In this document: in pieces, positions 25,999 to 35,359 of the stretch
Layout: each line of letters starts with the position of its first letter
How positions within the stretch are numbered: the stretch's first letter is position 1
NCBI GenBank assembly: GCA_002270295.1
Contig: NISF01000001.1
Span: 1-64,000, forward strand
Origin: Enterobacter sp. 10-1
Lineage (GTDB): Bacteria > Pseudomonadota > Gammaproteobacteria > Enterobacterales > Enterobacteriaceae
Length of the DNA: 64,000 nucleotides
Direction: 5' to 3'
Program-made: the position numbers and the translations under genes
The notes under the pieces: model-generated
Told to the model about the DNA's origin: nothing
Database searches by the model: none
The model's input: only the letters and a program-made list of their open reading frames with translations

Positions 25999-27378
25999 TC
26001 AGGAGACTATACGAAGCTGCGGGTCCACCGGCGCGCGCTCGCGGGCCGCCGCGGTTTTACGAAACCACAGGTAGCCGCCGAGCATCATAGCCGCAAAAAT
26101 CAGCGCCAGCAGCGTGTTGTACCAGACCATGGCCACCAGGCAGAGCACCGCCATCGCCAGAGCGAAGGCCGGCGCCCACGGATAGAGCGGCGCGCGGAAC
26201 GGGCGAATCAGTTTCGGCTCGCTGCGGCGCAGTTTGAACAGCGCCGCCATCGAGGTGATATACATAACAATAGCGCCAAATACCGACATCGTGACGATGC
26301 AGGCGGTTAGCGGCATTCCGCTGATGGTGATCAGCGAGTCGGAGAAAATAGCGGCAATCCCCACCACGCCCCCGGCGAGGATCGCCAGATGCGGCGTGCG
26401 GGTGCGGCGGTTGAGCGCCGCCAGGCCGGCAGGCAGATAGCCGGCCCGGGCCAGCGAATAGATCTGCCGGGAATAGCCCATGATAATGCCGTGGAACGAG
26501 GCCACCAGGCCGAACAGCCCCAGCCATACCAGCATATGCAGCCAGCCGCTGCTGCTGCCAACCACGATTTTCATCGCCTGCGGCAGCGGGTCGTTGATGT
26601 TGGCGAGCGCCCGCCAGTCGCCGACGCCGCCGGCAAACACCATAACGCCGATCGCCAGCACGGTAAGGGTCAGGATCCCGCCGCCCAGCGCGCGGGGGAT
26701 GGTACGCTGCGGATCTTTAGCTTCTTCGGCGGCCATCGACGCGCCTTCAATAGCCAGAAAGAACCAGATAGCAAAAGGAATGGCCGCGAACATTCCCGGC
26801 AGCGCCAGCCCGCTGAAGCTCTCAGCCCCGGCCCAGCCGTTAGCGGTAAAGTGGCTCCATGAGAAGCCCGGAGCGACCACGCCCATAAACACCAGCAGTT
26901 CGAAAATCGCCAGCAGGGTGACAATCAGCTCAAAGGTGGCGGCAATACCGACGCCGAGAATGTTCAGCGTCATAAAGATAACGTAGGCGCCGCAGGCCAC
27001 CCATTTCGGGTCCAGCGCCGGAAACTGTACGTTGAGGTAGGCGCCAATCGCCATAGCAATCGCCGGCGGGGCGAAGACGAACTCAATCAGCGTCGCGAAG
27101 CCGGCAATAAAGCCGCCGGTGGGGCCAAAAGCGCGATAGGCGTAGGCGAACGGGCCGCCGGCGTGTGGGATCGCGGTCGTCAGCTCGGTGAAACTAAAAA
27201 TAAAGGCGCAGTACATGGCGGCAACCGCCAGCGCCACGATCAGAAATCCCAGCGTCCCGGCCTGAGACCAGCCGTAGCTCCAGCCAAAATACTCCCCGGA
27301 AATAACCAGCCCGACGGCGATCCCCCACAGGCGGAAACTGCCGAGCGTTCTTTTTAGCGTTGTGGTTTGCTCTGTCAT
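25999..27378 (-). CDS. eat: Ethanolamine permease (APC family, Eat type)
   Basis: A 459-residue inner membrane transporter with about 12 hydrophobic segments. The N-terminal pattern RTLGSFRLWGIAVGLVISGEYFGW belongs to the ethanolamine permease branch of the amino acid-polyamine-organocation family. The ATG at 27378 with GAGGTAG upstream is preferred over an in-frame start 13 codons earlier. It leads eutB-eutC, which fixes its substrate as ethanolamine with good confidence. Confidence 0.9.
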   Translation of the reverse strand: MTEQTTTLKRTLGSFRLWGIAVGLVISGEYFGWSYGWSQAGTLGFLIVALAVAAMYCAFIFSFTELTTAIPHAGGPFAYAYRAFGPTGGFIAGFATLIEFVFAPPAIAMAIGAYLNVQFPALDPKWVACGAYVIFMTLNILGVGIAATFELIVTLLAIFELLVFMGVVAPGFSWSHFTANGWAGAESFSGLALPGMFAAIPFAIWFFLAIEGASMAAEEAKDPQRTIPRALGGGILTLTVLAIGVMVFAGGVGDWRALANINDPLPQAMKIVVGSSSGWLHMLVWLGLFGLVASFHGIIMGYSRQIYSLARAGYLPAGLAALNRRTRTPHLAILAGGVVGIAAIFSDSLITISGMPLTACIVTMSVFGAIVMYITSMAALFKLRRSEPKLIRPFRAPLYPWAPAFALAMAVLCLVAMVWYNTLLALIFAAMMLGGYLWFRKTAAARERAPVDPQLRIVS

Positions 27379-27431
27379 TTTTGCTACCTCGCCAGATAAA
27401 GTTACCCGGCTCACCACGCTATTTTATTTGC

Positions 27432-27575
27432 CAGTTTAGGCCTGGGCAGTGCTCAACAAAATACGCGAGTATTTTGAACGCCCTTTAGGGCGGCCCGCAG
27501 GGCGAGCGCAGTGAATAAATCCTCACGTACTACGTGTACGCTCCGGTTTTTGCGCGCTGTCCATGCCCAAACTGC
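27432..27575. repeat. MITE-like palindromic element
   Basis: About 144 bases bounded by imperfect terminal inverted repeats of about 23 bases: CAGTTTAGGCCTGGGCAGTG at the left, and at the right, read on the minus strand, CAGTTTGGGCATGGACAGCG. The interior has smaller palindromes around CCTCACGTACTACGTGTACG and an AT-rich inner inverted part. It has no reading frame. The layout resembles ERIC-like interspersed elements of enterobacteria, though it is not the ERIC consensus. It fills most of the 370-base gap between the permease and polygalacturonase genes; the remainder (27576-27748) shows nothing clear. Confidence 0.6.
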
Positions 27576-27748
27576 CTGCAACAATGACGCCTGGTGAACC
27601 TGGTATTTCAGATATGTGGAGGGTTGCAAAGAGAGTGCCAGGTCAGAGCCCTGATAAATGTGGGGGGTTAGCCGCGGGACGATCCAAAAAAGGGCAGACT
27701 GCCTGCGCGAAGATATGCGCCGTGGTGCAGCTGCCCGGAAATGCGGCG

Positions 27749-29131
27749 CTAATCGAGAACGACGGCGCCTGCGTCTTTTTGAATCACCGGGCCTTCTTTC
27801 ACCTTCAGGCTGAGCCCTTTCGTCTCCAGCTCGGCGTGGCGAATTCGCAGGCCGCGGGTGGCGTCGATGTTGACGTTGCTAAAGTGGAACCCGCTGAGCG
27901 GCGCTTCCGGGGTGCCGATAATATAGGCCGCCGCTTTGCTATCGCCGGTGGAGGTTAAATTCTCCACGGTGATATTGCTGAAGTGCGGGGTCCGATATTT
28001 GTCGAACGGCTGTTGCGGGTCGCTGTCCGGCGGATAGATCTGCTCGCCGAGGGTAAACCCTCCGGCCTGTAGCTGTTTGTCGACCTCGGCCTGCACGATA
28101 GGCGCGGCCTGGTAGTAAGCGGAGAAGACCAGCGGCACCTCGACGTTATGCATTTTGGTGTTGCGGTAAACGATATTTTTCACCTCGCCGCCTTTGCCGC
28201 GCGGGCTCTTAATGCGAATGCCGTACATCGAGCCTTCGAAGGTGTTGTTTTCCACCAGCACGTTATTGACGCCGCCGGCGCTTTCGCTGCCGATAGAGAT
28301 ACCGCGCCCCTGCTTCAGCGTATTGTTGGCGATGTAAATATTCTCGACCACCCCTTCGGGGAAGCGCGGATCGGCTTTCTCCGCTTTGATGGCGATATGA
28401 TCGTCATTGCAGTCGATATAGTTGTTGGTGATGCGGATGTTCTGGCTGTCGATAGGATCGATGGCGTCGGTATTCGGCGCATGCCACGGGGATAAAATTC
28501 GCGTGCCGTTAATGTCGATATCATGCGCGTAGCGGGTGACGATGTGGAAGCTGGGAGAGTGGGTGAGGGTCACGCCGTCGATCAGCACGTTGTTCGAGCG
28601 GGTGATGTAGATCAGCCGCGGCCGGTCGGTGCCGCCTTTCTTGCCGCTGGCGCGAATGTTTTCTCGCCAGCGCTCCCACCATACCGCCCCCTGGCCGTCA
28701 ATCGTCCCTTCACCAACGATAGCGACGTTTTGCGCATCGGCGATGCTGATAAACGGCAGCCAGCCGTTTTCCGCTGCGGCATATTTCGTTTTTTCATCTC
28801 CGCGCCAGGCTGCGATTTCGCTTGCGGCGATCAGCGTCGCGTCTTTCTCCAGCTTGAGCCGAATATTGCTCTTCAGAAACAGCGGGTTGGTCAGATAGTT
28901 TCCTCTCGGGACCAGCACCGTACCGCCCCCTGCGGCGGCGCAGTCGTCAATCGCTTTTTGAATGGCGTCGGTATTCAGCGCAATCTGCAGCCGCTGGCCT
29001 TCTGCGCCGTAGCGGGTGATGTCGCAGACTTTATCCGCGAACGTCACCTTGCTGGCGGCGAGAGCCGCCTGAAAGGGGATAGCGCCGGCGATAGCGGCGG
29101 CAGCCAACAGAGGAAAGGTGCGGGTCGTCAT
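27749..29131 (-). CDS. pehX: Polygalacturonase, glycoside hydrolase family 28 (PehX-like)
   Basis: A secreted pectin-degrading enzyme, 460 residues, with signal peptide MTTRTFPLLAAAAIAGAIPF onward to ALA. GH28 catalytic motifs: NTD at 220-222 (APNTDAID), the aspartate pair at 243-244 (CNDDHIAIK), and RIK at 306-308 (GIRIKS). The usual GHG motif is GRG at 275-277. The right-handed beta-helix is evident from many short N-rich strands (NNYID, NNTLKQ, NNTFEG). The ATG at 29131 with AAGGATAATC upstream is chosen. Length and motifs suit an exo-type enzyme acting on oligogalacturonides. pehX is a K. oxytoca marker gene (established). Confidence 0.88.
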   Translation of the reverse strand: MTTRTFPLLAAAAIAGAIPFQAALAASKVTFADKVCDITRYGAEGQRLQIALNTDAIQKAIDDCAAAGGGTVLVPRGNYLTNPLFLKSNIRLKLEKDATLIAASEIAAWRGDEKTKYAAAENGWLPFISIADAQNVAIVGEGTIDGQGAVWWERWRENIRASGKKGGTDRPRLIYITRSNNVLIDGVTLTHSPSFHIVTRYAHDIDINGTRILSPWHAPNTDAIDPIDSQNIRITNNYIDCNDDHIAIKAEKADPRFPEGVVENIYIANNTLKQGRGISIGSESAGGVNNVLVENNTFEGSMYGIRIKSPRGKGGEVKNIVYRNTKMHNVEVPLVFSAYYQAAPIVQAEVDKQLQAGGFTLGEQIYPPDSDPQQPFDKYRTPHFSNITVENLTSTGDSKAAAYIIGTPEAPLSGFHFSNVNIDATRGLRIRHAELETKGLSLKVKEGPVIQKDAGAVVLD

Positions 29132-29293
29132 CTGATTATCCTTTTTAGGTGTTGTGTTTTGTAAAAATAGCAACATTGTTTTATTTTTGTGTTTATGCCG
29201 ATCACGTTTTGCCTTTTGTCGTTTAAATGCCCAGATTCAGCGCTCGTTTTTCGGGCAAACGCCCGTAAAACGGCGTGAAAACCGGCGCTAGTT

Positions 29294-29357
29294 TTGCAAT
29301 TTCATCTTCGGCGCGGTATAACTGCACCTCTTTGGATGTTTAGATGTCCATACGTTT
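29294..29357 (+). promoter_or_regulatory. mmuP promoter with tandem MetJ-like boxes
   Basis: A promoter with TTGCAA (29294-29299), a 17-base spacer and TATAAC (29317-29322) is followed by three adjacent 8-base units, GGATGTTT, AGATGTCC and ATACGTTT (29334-29357). They match the met box AGACGTCT at 5, 6 and 6 of 8 positions. The boxes cover the probable transcription start, so MetJ with S-adenosylmethionine would repress mmuPM. Confidence 0.7.
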
Positions 29358-29367
29358 AGAAGGTAAT

Positions 29368-30774
29368 ATGCAAAGTACACCGCAGCAGGGTGAGCCGCTG
29401 AAGCGCACCATGAAAACCCGCCACCTGATCATGCTCTCGCTGGGCGGCGTGATTGGCACCGGCCTGTTCTTTAATACCGGCTATATCATCTCTACCACCG
29501 GGGCGGCGGGAACGCTGCTGGCCTATCTGATTGGCGCGCTGGTGGTCTGGCTGGTGATGCAGTGCCTCGGCGAGCTGTCGGTGGCGATGCCGGAGACCGG
29601 CGCGTTTCACGTCTACGCCGCCCGCTATCTCGGCCCGGCAACGGGGTACACGGTAGCCTGGCTCTACTGGCTGACGTGGACGGTGGCGCTCGGTTCGAGC
29701 TTTACCGCCGCCGGTTTCTGTATGCAGTACTGGTTTCCGCAGGTGCCGGTGTGGGTATGGTGCGTGGTGTTCTGCGCGGTGATTTTTATCCTCAACGTCA
29801 TCTCTACCCGCTTCTTTGCCGAAGGCGAGTTCTGGTTCTCGCTGGTCAAAGTCATCACCATCATCGCCTTTATTATTCTCGGCGGGGCGGCGATATTCGG
29901 CATTATCCCGATGCAGGACGGCTCGCCGGCCCCGGGGCTGCGTAACCTGACCTCTGAAGGCTGGTTCCCGCACGGCGGCCTGCCGATCCTGATGACTATG
30001 GTGGCGGTGAACTTCGCCTTCTCCGGTACCGAGCTGATCGGCATCGCGGCGGGTGAAACGCAAAACCCGCATAAGGTCATCCCGATCGCCATTCGAACCA
30101 CCATCGCCCGGCTGATTATCTTTTTTATCGGCACCGTGTTTGTGCTGGCGGCGCTGATCCCGATGCAGCAGGCGGGGGTGGAGAAAAGCCCGTTTGTGCT
30201 GGTCTTTGAAAAGGTTGGCATTCCCTACGCGGCGGATATCTTTAACTTCGTGATCCTGACGGCGATTCTGTCGGCGGCCAACTCCGGCCTCTACGCCTCC
30301 GGGCGGATGCTGTGGTCGTTGGCGAACGAACGGACCCTGCCGGCGTGCTTTGCCAAAGTGACCAGGAACGGCGTGCCGCTGACCGCGCTGTCGGTGAGCA
30401 TGCTCGGCGGCGTGCTGGCGCTGTTTTCCAGCGTTATTGCGCCAGATACGGTATTTGTCGCGCTGTCGGCGATCTCCGGCTTTGCGGTGGTAGCGGTGTG
30501 GCTAAGCATCTGCGCCTCGCACTTTATGTTCCGTCGTCGCCATCTCCAGCAGGGGAAAGCCCTGAGCGAGCTGCACTATCGCGCCCCTTGGTATCCGCTG
30601 GTGCCGGTGCTGGGGTTCATTTTATGCCTGGTGGCCTGCGTGGGCCTGGCGTTTGACCCCAGTCAGCGAATTGCGCTGTGGTGCGGAATTCCCTTCGTGG
30701 CACTGTGCTATGGTGTCTGGTATCTGACTCACGCACGACAACTTAACAGGGAGCAACAGCATGTCGCAGATTAA
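29368..30774 (+). CDS. mmuP: S-methylmethionine permease
   Basis: A 468-residue APC-family inner membrane transporter, near-identical through most of its length to E. coli MmuP (for example [20 protein letters not shown] and [13 protein letters not shown]). It imports S-methylmethionine for conversion to methionine by MmuM. The ATG at 29368 with AAGG upstream gives MQSTPQQ, matching the E. coli start. Its last 14 bases overlap the mmuM start, so the pair is coupled. In E. coli K-12 these genes lie inside the CP4-6 prophage at thrW; here they are about 25 kb from thrW, outside the island. Confidence 0.97.
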   Translation: MQSTPQQGEPLKRTMKTRHLIMLSLGGVIGTGLFFNTGYIISTTGAAGTLLAYLIGALVVWLVMQCLGELSVAMPETGAFHVYAARYLGPATGYTVAWLYWLTWTVALGSSFTAAGFCMQYWFPQVPVWVWCVVFCAVIFILNVISTRFFAEGEFWFSLVKVITIIAFIILGGAAIFGIIPMQDGSPAPGLRNLTSEGWFPHGGLPILMTMVAVNFAFSGTELIGIAAGETQNPHKVIPIAIRTTIARLIIFFIGTVFVLAALIPMQQAGVEKSPFVLVFEKVGIPYAADIFNFVILTAILSAANSGLYASGRMLWSLANERTLPACFAKVTRNGVPLTALSVSMLGGVLALFSSVIAPDTVFVALSAISGFAVVAVWLSICASHFMFRRRHLQQGKALSELHYRAPWYPLVPVLGFILCLVACVGLAFDPSQRIALWCGIPFVALCYGVWYLTHARQLNREQQHVAD

Positions 30775-31693
30775 CCCGTTAACCTCTATCCTTGCCCGCG
30801 AGCCCTTTGTGCTGCTCGACGGCGCGATGGCGACGGAGCTGGAAGCGCGCGGCTGTAACCTGGCCGATAGCCTGTGGTCAGCGCGGGTACTGCTGGAAAA
30901 TCCGCAGCTGATTCGCGACGTGCACCTGGACTATTTCCGCGCCGGAGCGCAGGTCGCGATCACCGCCAGCTATCAGGCAACCCCGGCGGGCTTCGCCGCC
31001 TGCGGGCTGGACGAGGCGAAGTCGAAAGCGCTGATTGGGAAAAGCGTTGAGCTGGCGCGTAAAGCGCGGGAGGCGTACCTTGCGGAAAACCCGCAGGCCG
31101 GCACGCTGCTGGTCGCCGGTTCGGTGGGGCCGTACGGCGCGTATCTCGCCGATGGTTCGGAATATCGCGGCGATTATCAGCGCAGCGCGGAGGATTTTCA
31201 GGCCTTCCATCGCCCGCGCGTTGAAGCGCTTCTCGATGCCGGAGCCGATCTGCTGGCCTGCGAAACCCTGCCGTCATTTGCCGAAATTAAGGCGCTGGCG
31301 GCGCTGCTGACGGCGTACCCGCGCGCTCGCGCCTGGTTCTCGTTTACCCTGCGCGACGCTGAGCATCTCAGCGACGGCACGCCGCTGAGCGAAGTGGTGG
31401 CGGCGCTTGCGCACTATCCGCAGGTGGTGGCGCTGGGCATTAACTGTATTGCCCTGGAGAACACCACCGCCGCGTTACGGCACCTGCACGGTTTGACCGC
31501 GCTGCCGCTGGTGGTCTATCCCAACTCCGGGGAGCATTACGACGCGGTGAGTAAAACCTGGCACCATCACGGCGAGTCCTGCATCGCCCTGAGCGAGTAT
31601 CTGCCGCAGTGGCTGGCGGCGGGGGCAAAACTGATTGGCGGCTGCTGCCGCACCACGCCGAAAGATATTGCCGCGCTGGCGGCCAAACGCTGA
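30761..31693 (+). CDS. mmuM: Homocysteine S-methyltransferase
   Basis: Cytoplasmic zinc enzyme transferring a methyl group from S-methylmethionine (or S-adenosylmethionine) to homocysteine, giving methionine. 310 residues, as in E. coli. The zinc-binding cysteines are seen in LGINCIAL and the C-terminal GGCCRTTP. The N-terminal [14 protein letters not shown] is the family substrate-loop pattern. Overlaps mmuP and shares its promoter. Confidence 0.97.
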   Translation: MSQINPLTSILAREPFVLLDGAMATELEARGCNLADSLWSARVLLENPQLIRDVHLDYFRAGAQVAITASYQATPAGFAACGLDEAKSKALIGKSVELARKAREAYLAENPQAGTLLVAGSVGPYGAYLADGSEYRGDYQRSAEDFQAFHRPRVEALLDAGADLLACETLPSFAEIKALAALLTAYPRARAWFSFTLRDAEHLSDGTPLSEVVAALAHYPQVVALGINCIALENTTAALRHLHGLTALPLVVYPNSGEHYDAVSKTWHHHGESCIALSEYLPQWLAAGAKLIGGCCRTTPKDIAALAAKR

Positions 31694-31914
31694 CCGGTCT
31701 CCCGGCCGCGGCGCAGCGCGTCGCCGGCCGGGGATCTCCCCGCTCGCGCTATGCTTACCGGGCCAGCGCTTCTGCTACTCAATCCCCATTTTTAACTATC
31801 GTTTGCCAGTTTTTTTCTAATGACGATTGGCTATTAGCCAGAATTTTTAATTACTTCATCAAACGCATCAGGCCGGAAATACTGCACCCATAACAACGAA
31901 GGGGAGCAGACACT

Positions 31915-32877
31915 ATGGCACACGCATCGCGCATTACACTTTTCGCCGCCCTGGCTTTCGCCGCTTTTCAGGCGCAGGCGGTCAACGTCACCGTGGCGTA
32001 TCAAACCTCTGCCGAGCCGGCGAAAGTCGCTCAGGCTGACAATACCTTTGCCAAAGAGAGCGGTGCGACCGTTGACTGGCGCAAGTTCGACAGCGGGGCG
32101 AGCATCGTACGCGCGCTGGCTTCCGGCGATGTCCAGATCGGCAACCTCGGCTCCAGCCCGCTGGCGGTAGCCGCCAGTCAGCAGGTGCCGATTGAAGTCT
32201 TCCTGCTGGCCTCAAAGCTCGGTAACTCCGAAGCGCTGGTGGTGAAAAAGAGCATTACTAAACCCGAAGATTTGATTGGTAAGCGCATCGCGGTGCCGTT
32301 TATCTCCACCACCCACTACAGCCTGCTGTCGGCGCTGAAGCACTGGGGCATTAAGCCGGGCCAGGTACAGATTATCAACCTGCAGCCGCCGGCGATTATT
32401 GCTGCCTGGCAGCGCGGGGATATCGACGGCGCCTACGTCTGGGCCCCTGCGGTCAACGCGCTGGAAAAAGAGGGCAAGGTGCTGACCGATTCGTCTCAGG
32501 TCGGCGAGTGGGGTGCGCCGACGCTGGACGTCTGGGTGGTGCGTAAAGACTTTGCCGAGAAGCATCCTGAGATTGTGAAAGCCTTTGCGAAGAGCGCTAT
32601 CGACGCCCAGCAGCCCTACATCGCTAACCCTGATGCATGGCTGAAGCAGCCGGAAAATATCAGCAAGCTGTCGCGCTTAAGCGGCGTGCCGGATGCGGAC
32701 GTCCCGGGGCTGGTGAAGGGCAATACCTACCTGACCGCGGCGCAGCAGGCGCAGGAGCTGAACGGACCGGTGAACAAAGCGATTATCGATACGGCTAAGT
32801 TCCTCAAAGAGCAGGGCAAAGTACCCGATGCCGGCGCCGATTACAGCCAGTACGTTACCGACCGTTTTGTGAAATAA
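31915..32877 (+). CDS. tauA: Taurine ABC transporter substrate-binding protein
   Basis: Periplasmic taurine-binding protein, 320 residues, with signal peptide [22 protein letters not shown]. Family segments: [39 protein letters not shown] and [19 protein letters not shown]. An AGGGGAG ribosome site precedes the ATG. The 221-base upstream gap is AT-rich; in E. coli this promoter needs Cbl and CysB under sulfate starvation, but no site could be assigned here. First gene of tauABCD. Confidence 0.97.
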   Translation: MAHASRITLFAALAFAAFQAQAVNVTVAYQTSAEPAKVAQADNTFAKESGATVDWRKFDSGASIVRALASGDVQIGNLGSSPLAVAASQQVPIEVFLLASKLGNSEALVVKKSITKPEDLIGKRIAVPFISTTHYSLLSALKHWGIKPGQVQIINLQPPAIIAAWQRGDIDGAYVWAPAVNALEKEGKVLTDSSQVGEWGAPTLDVWVVRKDFAEKHPEIVKAFAKSAIDAQQPYIANPDAWLKQPENISKLSRLSGVPDADVPGLVKGNTYLTAAQQAQELNGPVNKAIIDTAKFLKEQGKVPDAGADYSQYVTDRFVK

Positions 32878-32887
32878 GGAGGTCACG

Positions 32888-33655
32888 ATGCTGCAAATCT
32901 CGCATCTCTTTGCCGACTACGGCGGCAAACCGGCGCTGGCGGATATCAACCTGACGCTGGACAGCGGCGAACTGCTGGTGGTTCTTGGACCGTCGGGCTG
33001 CGGTAAAACCACGCTGCTGAACCTGATTGCCGGATTCGTGCCTTATCAGCACGGCAGCATCGTCCTTGAAGGGCAGCGCGTAACGGGACCGGGCGCCGAA
33101 CGCGGCGTGGTCTTTCAGCATGAAGGATTGCTGCCGTGGCGTAACGTGCAGGATAACGTGGCGCTGGGGCTGCAGCTGGCGGGCGTGGACAAAGCGCTCC
33201 GCCGGGAAACGGCGGCGCAGATGCTGAAGAAGGTGGGTCTCGAAGGGGCGGAAAAACGCTTTATCTGGCAGCTTTCCGGCGGCCAGCGCCAGCGGGTGGG
33301 GATTGCCAGAGCGCTGGCGGCCAACCCGCAGTTGCTGCTCCTTGATGAGCCGTTCGGCGCGCTGGACGCCTTTACCCGTGAACAGATGCAAACCCTGCTG
33401 CTCGGCCTGTGGCACGAGACCGGCAAGCAGGTACTGCTTATCACCCATGATATTGAAGAGGCCGTGTTTATGGCCACCGAGCTGGTGCTGCTGTCGCCCG
33501 GCCCGGGGCAGGTGCTGGAGCGACTGCCGCTCGACTTTGGCCGCCGCTTCGTTGCCGGTGAGTCCTGCCGCAGCATTAAATCCGATCCGCGGTTTATCGA
33601 GCAGCGTGAATACGTGCTGAGCCGGGTATTTGAACAACGGGAGGCCTTCTCATGA
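32888..33655 (+). CDS. tauB: Taurine ABC transporter ATP-binding protein
   Basis: ATPase of the taurine importer, 255 residues. Walker [11 protein letters not shown]-loop [12 protein letters not shown], signature [15 protein letters not shown], Walker [14 protein letters not shown] and switch His ITHDIEEAV. It starts 10 bases after tauA with a GGAGG site and overlaps tauC by four bases. Confidence 0.97.
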   Translation: MLQISHLFADYGGKPALADINLTLDSGELLVVLGPSGCGKTTLLNLIAGFVPYQHGSIVLEGQRVTGPGAERGVVFQHEGLLPWRNVQDNVALGLQLAGVDKALRRETAAQMLKKVGLEGAEKRFIWQLSGGQRQRVGIARALAANPQLLLLDEPFGALDAFTREQMQTLLLGLWHETGKQVLLITHDIEEAVFMATELVLLSPGPGQVLERLPLDFGRRFVAGESCRSIKSDPRFIEQREYVLSRVFEQREAFS

Positions 33656-34479
33656 GCGTGGTCATCAATGATAAACCGCGTCGGCGGCCGCTGAAGTGGC
33701 GCTGGCCTGTTTCCCGTCAGCTGACGCTGAGCGTGGCGACGCTGGCGGTGCTGCTGGCTATCTGGTGGGCCGTTGCGGCGTTACAGCTGATTAGCCCGCT
33801 GTTTCTGCCGCCGCCGGGCCAGGTGCTGCGCAAGCTGATAACCATTGCCGGCCCGCAGGGCTTTATGGATGCCACCCTCTGGCAGCATCTGGCGGCGAGC
33901 CTGACGCGGATCGTGATAGCGCTGCTGGCGGCGGTGCTGCTCGGCGTTCCGGTGGGGATCGCGATGGGGCTCAGCCCGACGGTGCGCGGCATTCTCGATC
34001 CTTTAATTGAGCTGTACCGCCCGGTGCCGCCGCTGGCCTATCTCCCGCTGATGGTTATCTGGTTCGGCATCGGCGAGACGTCGAAGATCTTATTGATCTA
34101 TCTGGCGATCTTCGCCCCGGTGGCGATGTCGGCGCTGGCGGGGGTGAAAAGCGCCCAGCAGGTGCGCATTCGCGCCGCGCAGTCATTAGGCGCCAGCCGC
34201 GCGCAGGTGCTGTGGCTGGTTATTTTACCCGGCGCTTTACCGGAGATCCTCACCGGCCTGCGCATTGGTCTTGGCGTGGGTTGGTCAACGCTGGTGGCCG
34301 CGGAGCTGATTGCCGCCACCCGCGGGTTAGGCTTTATGGTGCAATCCGCCGGCGAATTTCTGGCAACCGACGTGGTGCTGGCCGGGATTGCGGTGATTGC
34401 GATTATTGCGTTTCTGTTGGAACTGGGGCTGCGCGCGCTGCAGCGCCGCCTGACGCCCTGGCATGGAGAAGTACAATGA
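33652..34479 (+). CDS. tauC: Taurine ABC transporter permease
   Basis: Inner membrane permease, 275 residues with about six membrane segments. The EAA-type loop is [20 protein letters not shown], and [15 protein letters not shown] is typical of TauC/SsuC. It overlaps tauB at its start and tauD at its end (ATGA in both cases), a tightly coupled operon. Confidence 0.97.
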   Translation: MSVVINDKPRRRPLKWRWPVSRQLTLSVATLAVLLAIWWAVAALQLISPLFLPPPGQVLRKLITIAGPQGFMDATLWQHLAASLTRIVIALLAAVLLGVPVGIAMGLSPTVRGILDPLIELYRPVPPLAYLPLMVIWFGIGETSKILLIYLAIFAPVAMSALAGVKSAQQVRIRAAQSLGASRAQVLWLVILPGALPEILTGLRIGLGVGWSTLVAAELIAATRGLGFMVQSAGEFLATDVVLAGIAVIAIIAFLLELGLRALQRRLTPWHGEVQ

Positions 34480-35327
34480 GTGAACGTCTGAGCATTACCC
34501 CGCTGGGGCCCTATATTGGCGCGCAGATAGCCGGCGTGGACCTCGCGCGTCCTCTGAGCGATAACCAGTTTGAGCAACTGTATCATGCGGTGCTGCGCCA
34601 TCAGGTGGTGTTCCTGCGCGAGCAGAATATTACCCCGCAGCAGCAGCGTGATTTTGCGCTACGCTTTGGCGATCTGCATATTCATCCGGTCTATCCCCAC
34701 GCGCCCGGCGTCGACGAAATTATCGTGCTCGACACCCATGATGATAATCCGCCGGATAACGACAACTGGCATACCGATGTCACTTTCATCGAGACGCCGC
34801 CTGCCGGCGCGATTCTGGCGGCAAAAGAGCTGCCGTCCACCGGCGGCGACACCCTGTGGGCCAGCGGCGTCGCGTCGTACGAAGCGCTTTCCGCACCTTT
34901 TCGTCAACTATTGAGTGGTCTGCGGGCGGAGCATGATTTCCGTAAATCGTTCCCGGAGTATAAATACCGCAACAGCGAAGAGGAGCACCGGCGCTGGCTG
35001 GAGGCGGTGGCGAAGAACCCGCCGCTGCTGCATCCGGTGGTGCGCACTCATCCGGTGACCGGCAGGCAGGCGCTGTTCGTTAACGAAGGGTTTACCACGC
35101 GCATCGTTGACGTGACGGAGAAAGAGAGCGAGGCGCTGCTGAACTTCCTGTTTAGCCATATAACGAAACCGGAGTTTCAGGTGCGCTGGCGCTGGCAGCC
35201 GAACGATGTGGCGATTTGGGATAACCGCGTCACCCAGCATTACGCCAACGCCGATTATCTGCCGCAGCGGCGCATTATGCATCGGGCGACGATCCTCGGC
35301 GATAAGCCGTACTATCGCGCCGGTTAA
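34476..35327 (+). CDS. tauD: Taurine dioxygenase
   Basis: Fe(II)/2-oxoglutarate-dependent enzyme releasing sulfite from taurine, 283 residues as in E. coli. The iron ligands are in [10 protein letters not shown] (HxD) and NRVTQHYAN, and the oxoglutarate-binding arginine is in the C-terminal [11 protein letters not shown]. The start [20 protein letters not shown] overlaps the tauC stop; longer in-frame extensions upstream are not used. Last gene of the operon. Confidence 0.97.
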   Translation: MSERLSITPLGPYIGAQIAGVDLARPLSDNQFEQLYHAVLRHQVVFLREQNITPQQQRDFALRFGDLHIHPVYPHAPGVDEIIVLDTHDDNPPDNDNWHTDVTFIETPPAGAILAAKELPSTGGDTLWASGVASYEALSAPFRQLLSGLRAEHDFRKSFPEYKYRNSEEEHRRWLEAVAKNPPLLHPVVRTHPVTGRQALFVNEGFTTRIVDVTEKESEALLNFLFSHITKPEFQVRWRWQPNDVAIWDNRVTQHYANADYLPQRRIMHRATILGDKPYYRAG

Positions 35328-35359
35328 AACCTGCGGCAGCGCGCCGCAGGCCGGGCTGA

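Noticed and set aside
27432..27575. Interpretation of the palindromic repeat as an ordinary terminator
   Set aside because: Too long, with terminal inverted repeats and nested palindromes, and no T run; better described as a repeat element.
29368..31693. mmuPM as part of the thrW island, as in E. coli CP4-6
   Set aside because: Here the pair lies about 25 kb from thrW on the far side of proAB-phoE, outside the integrase-bounded DNA.
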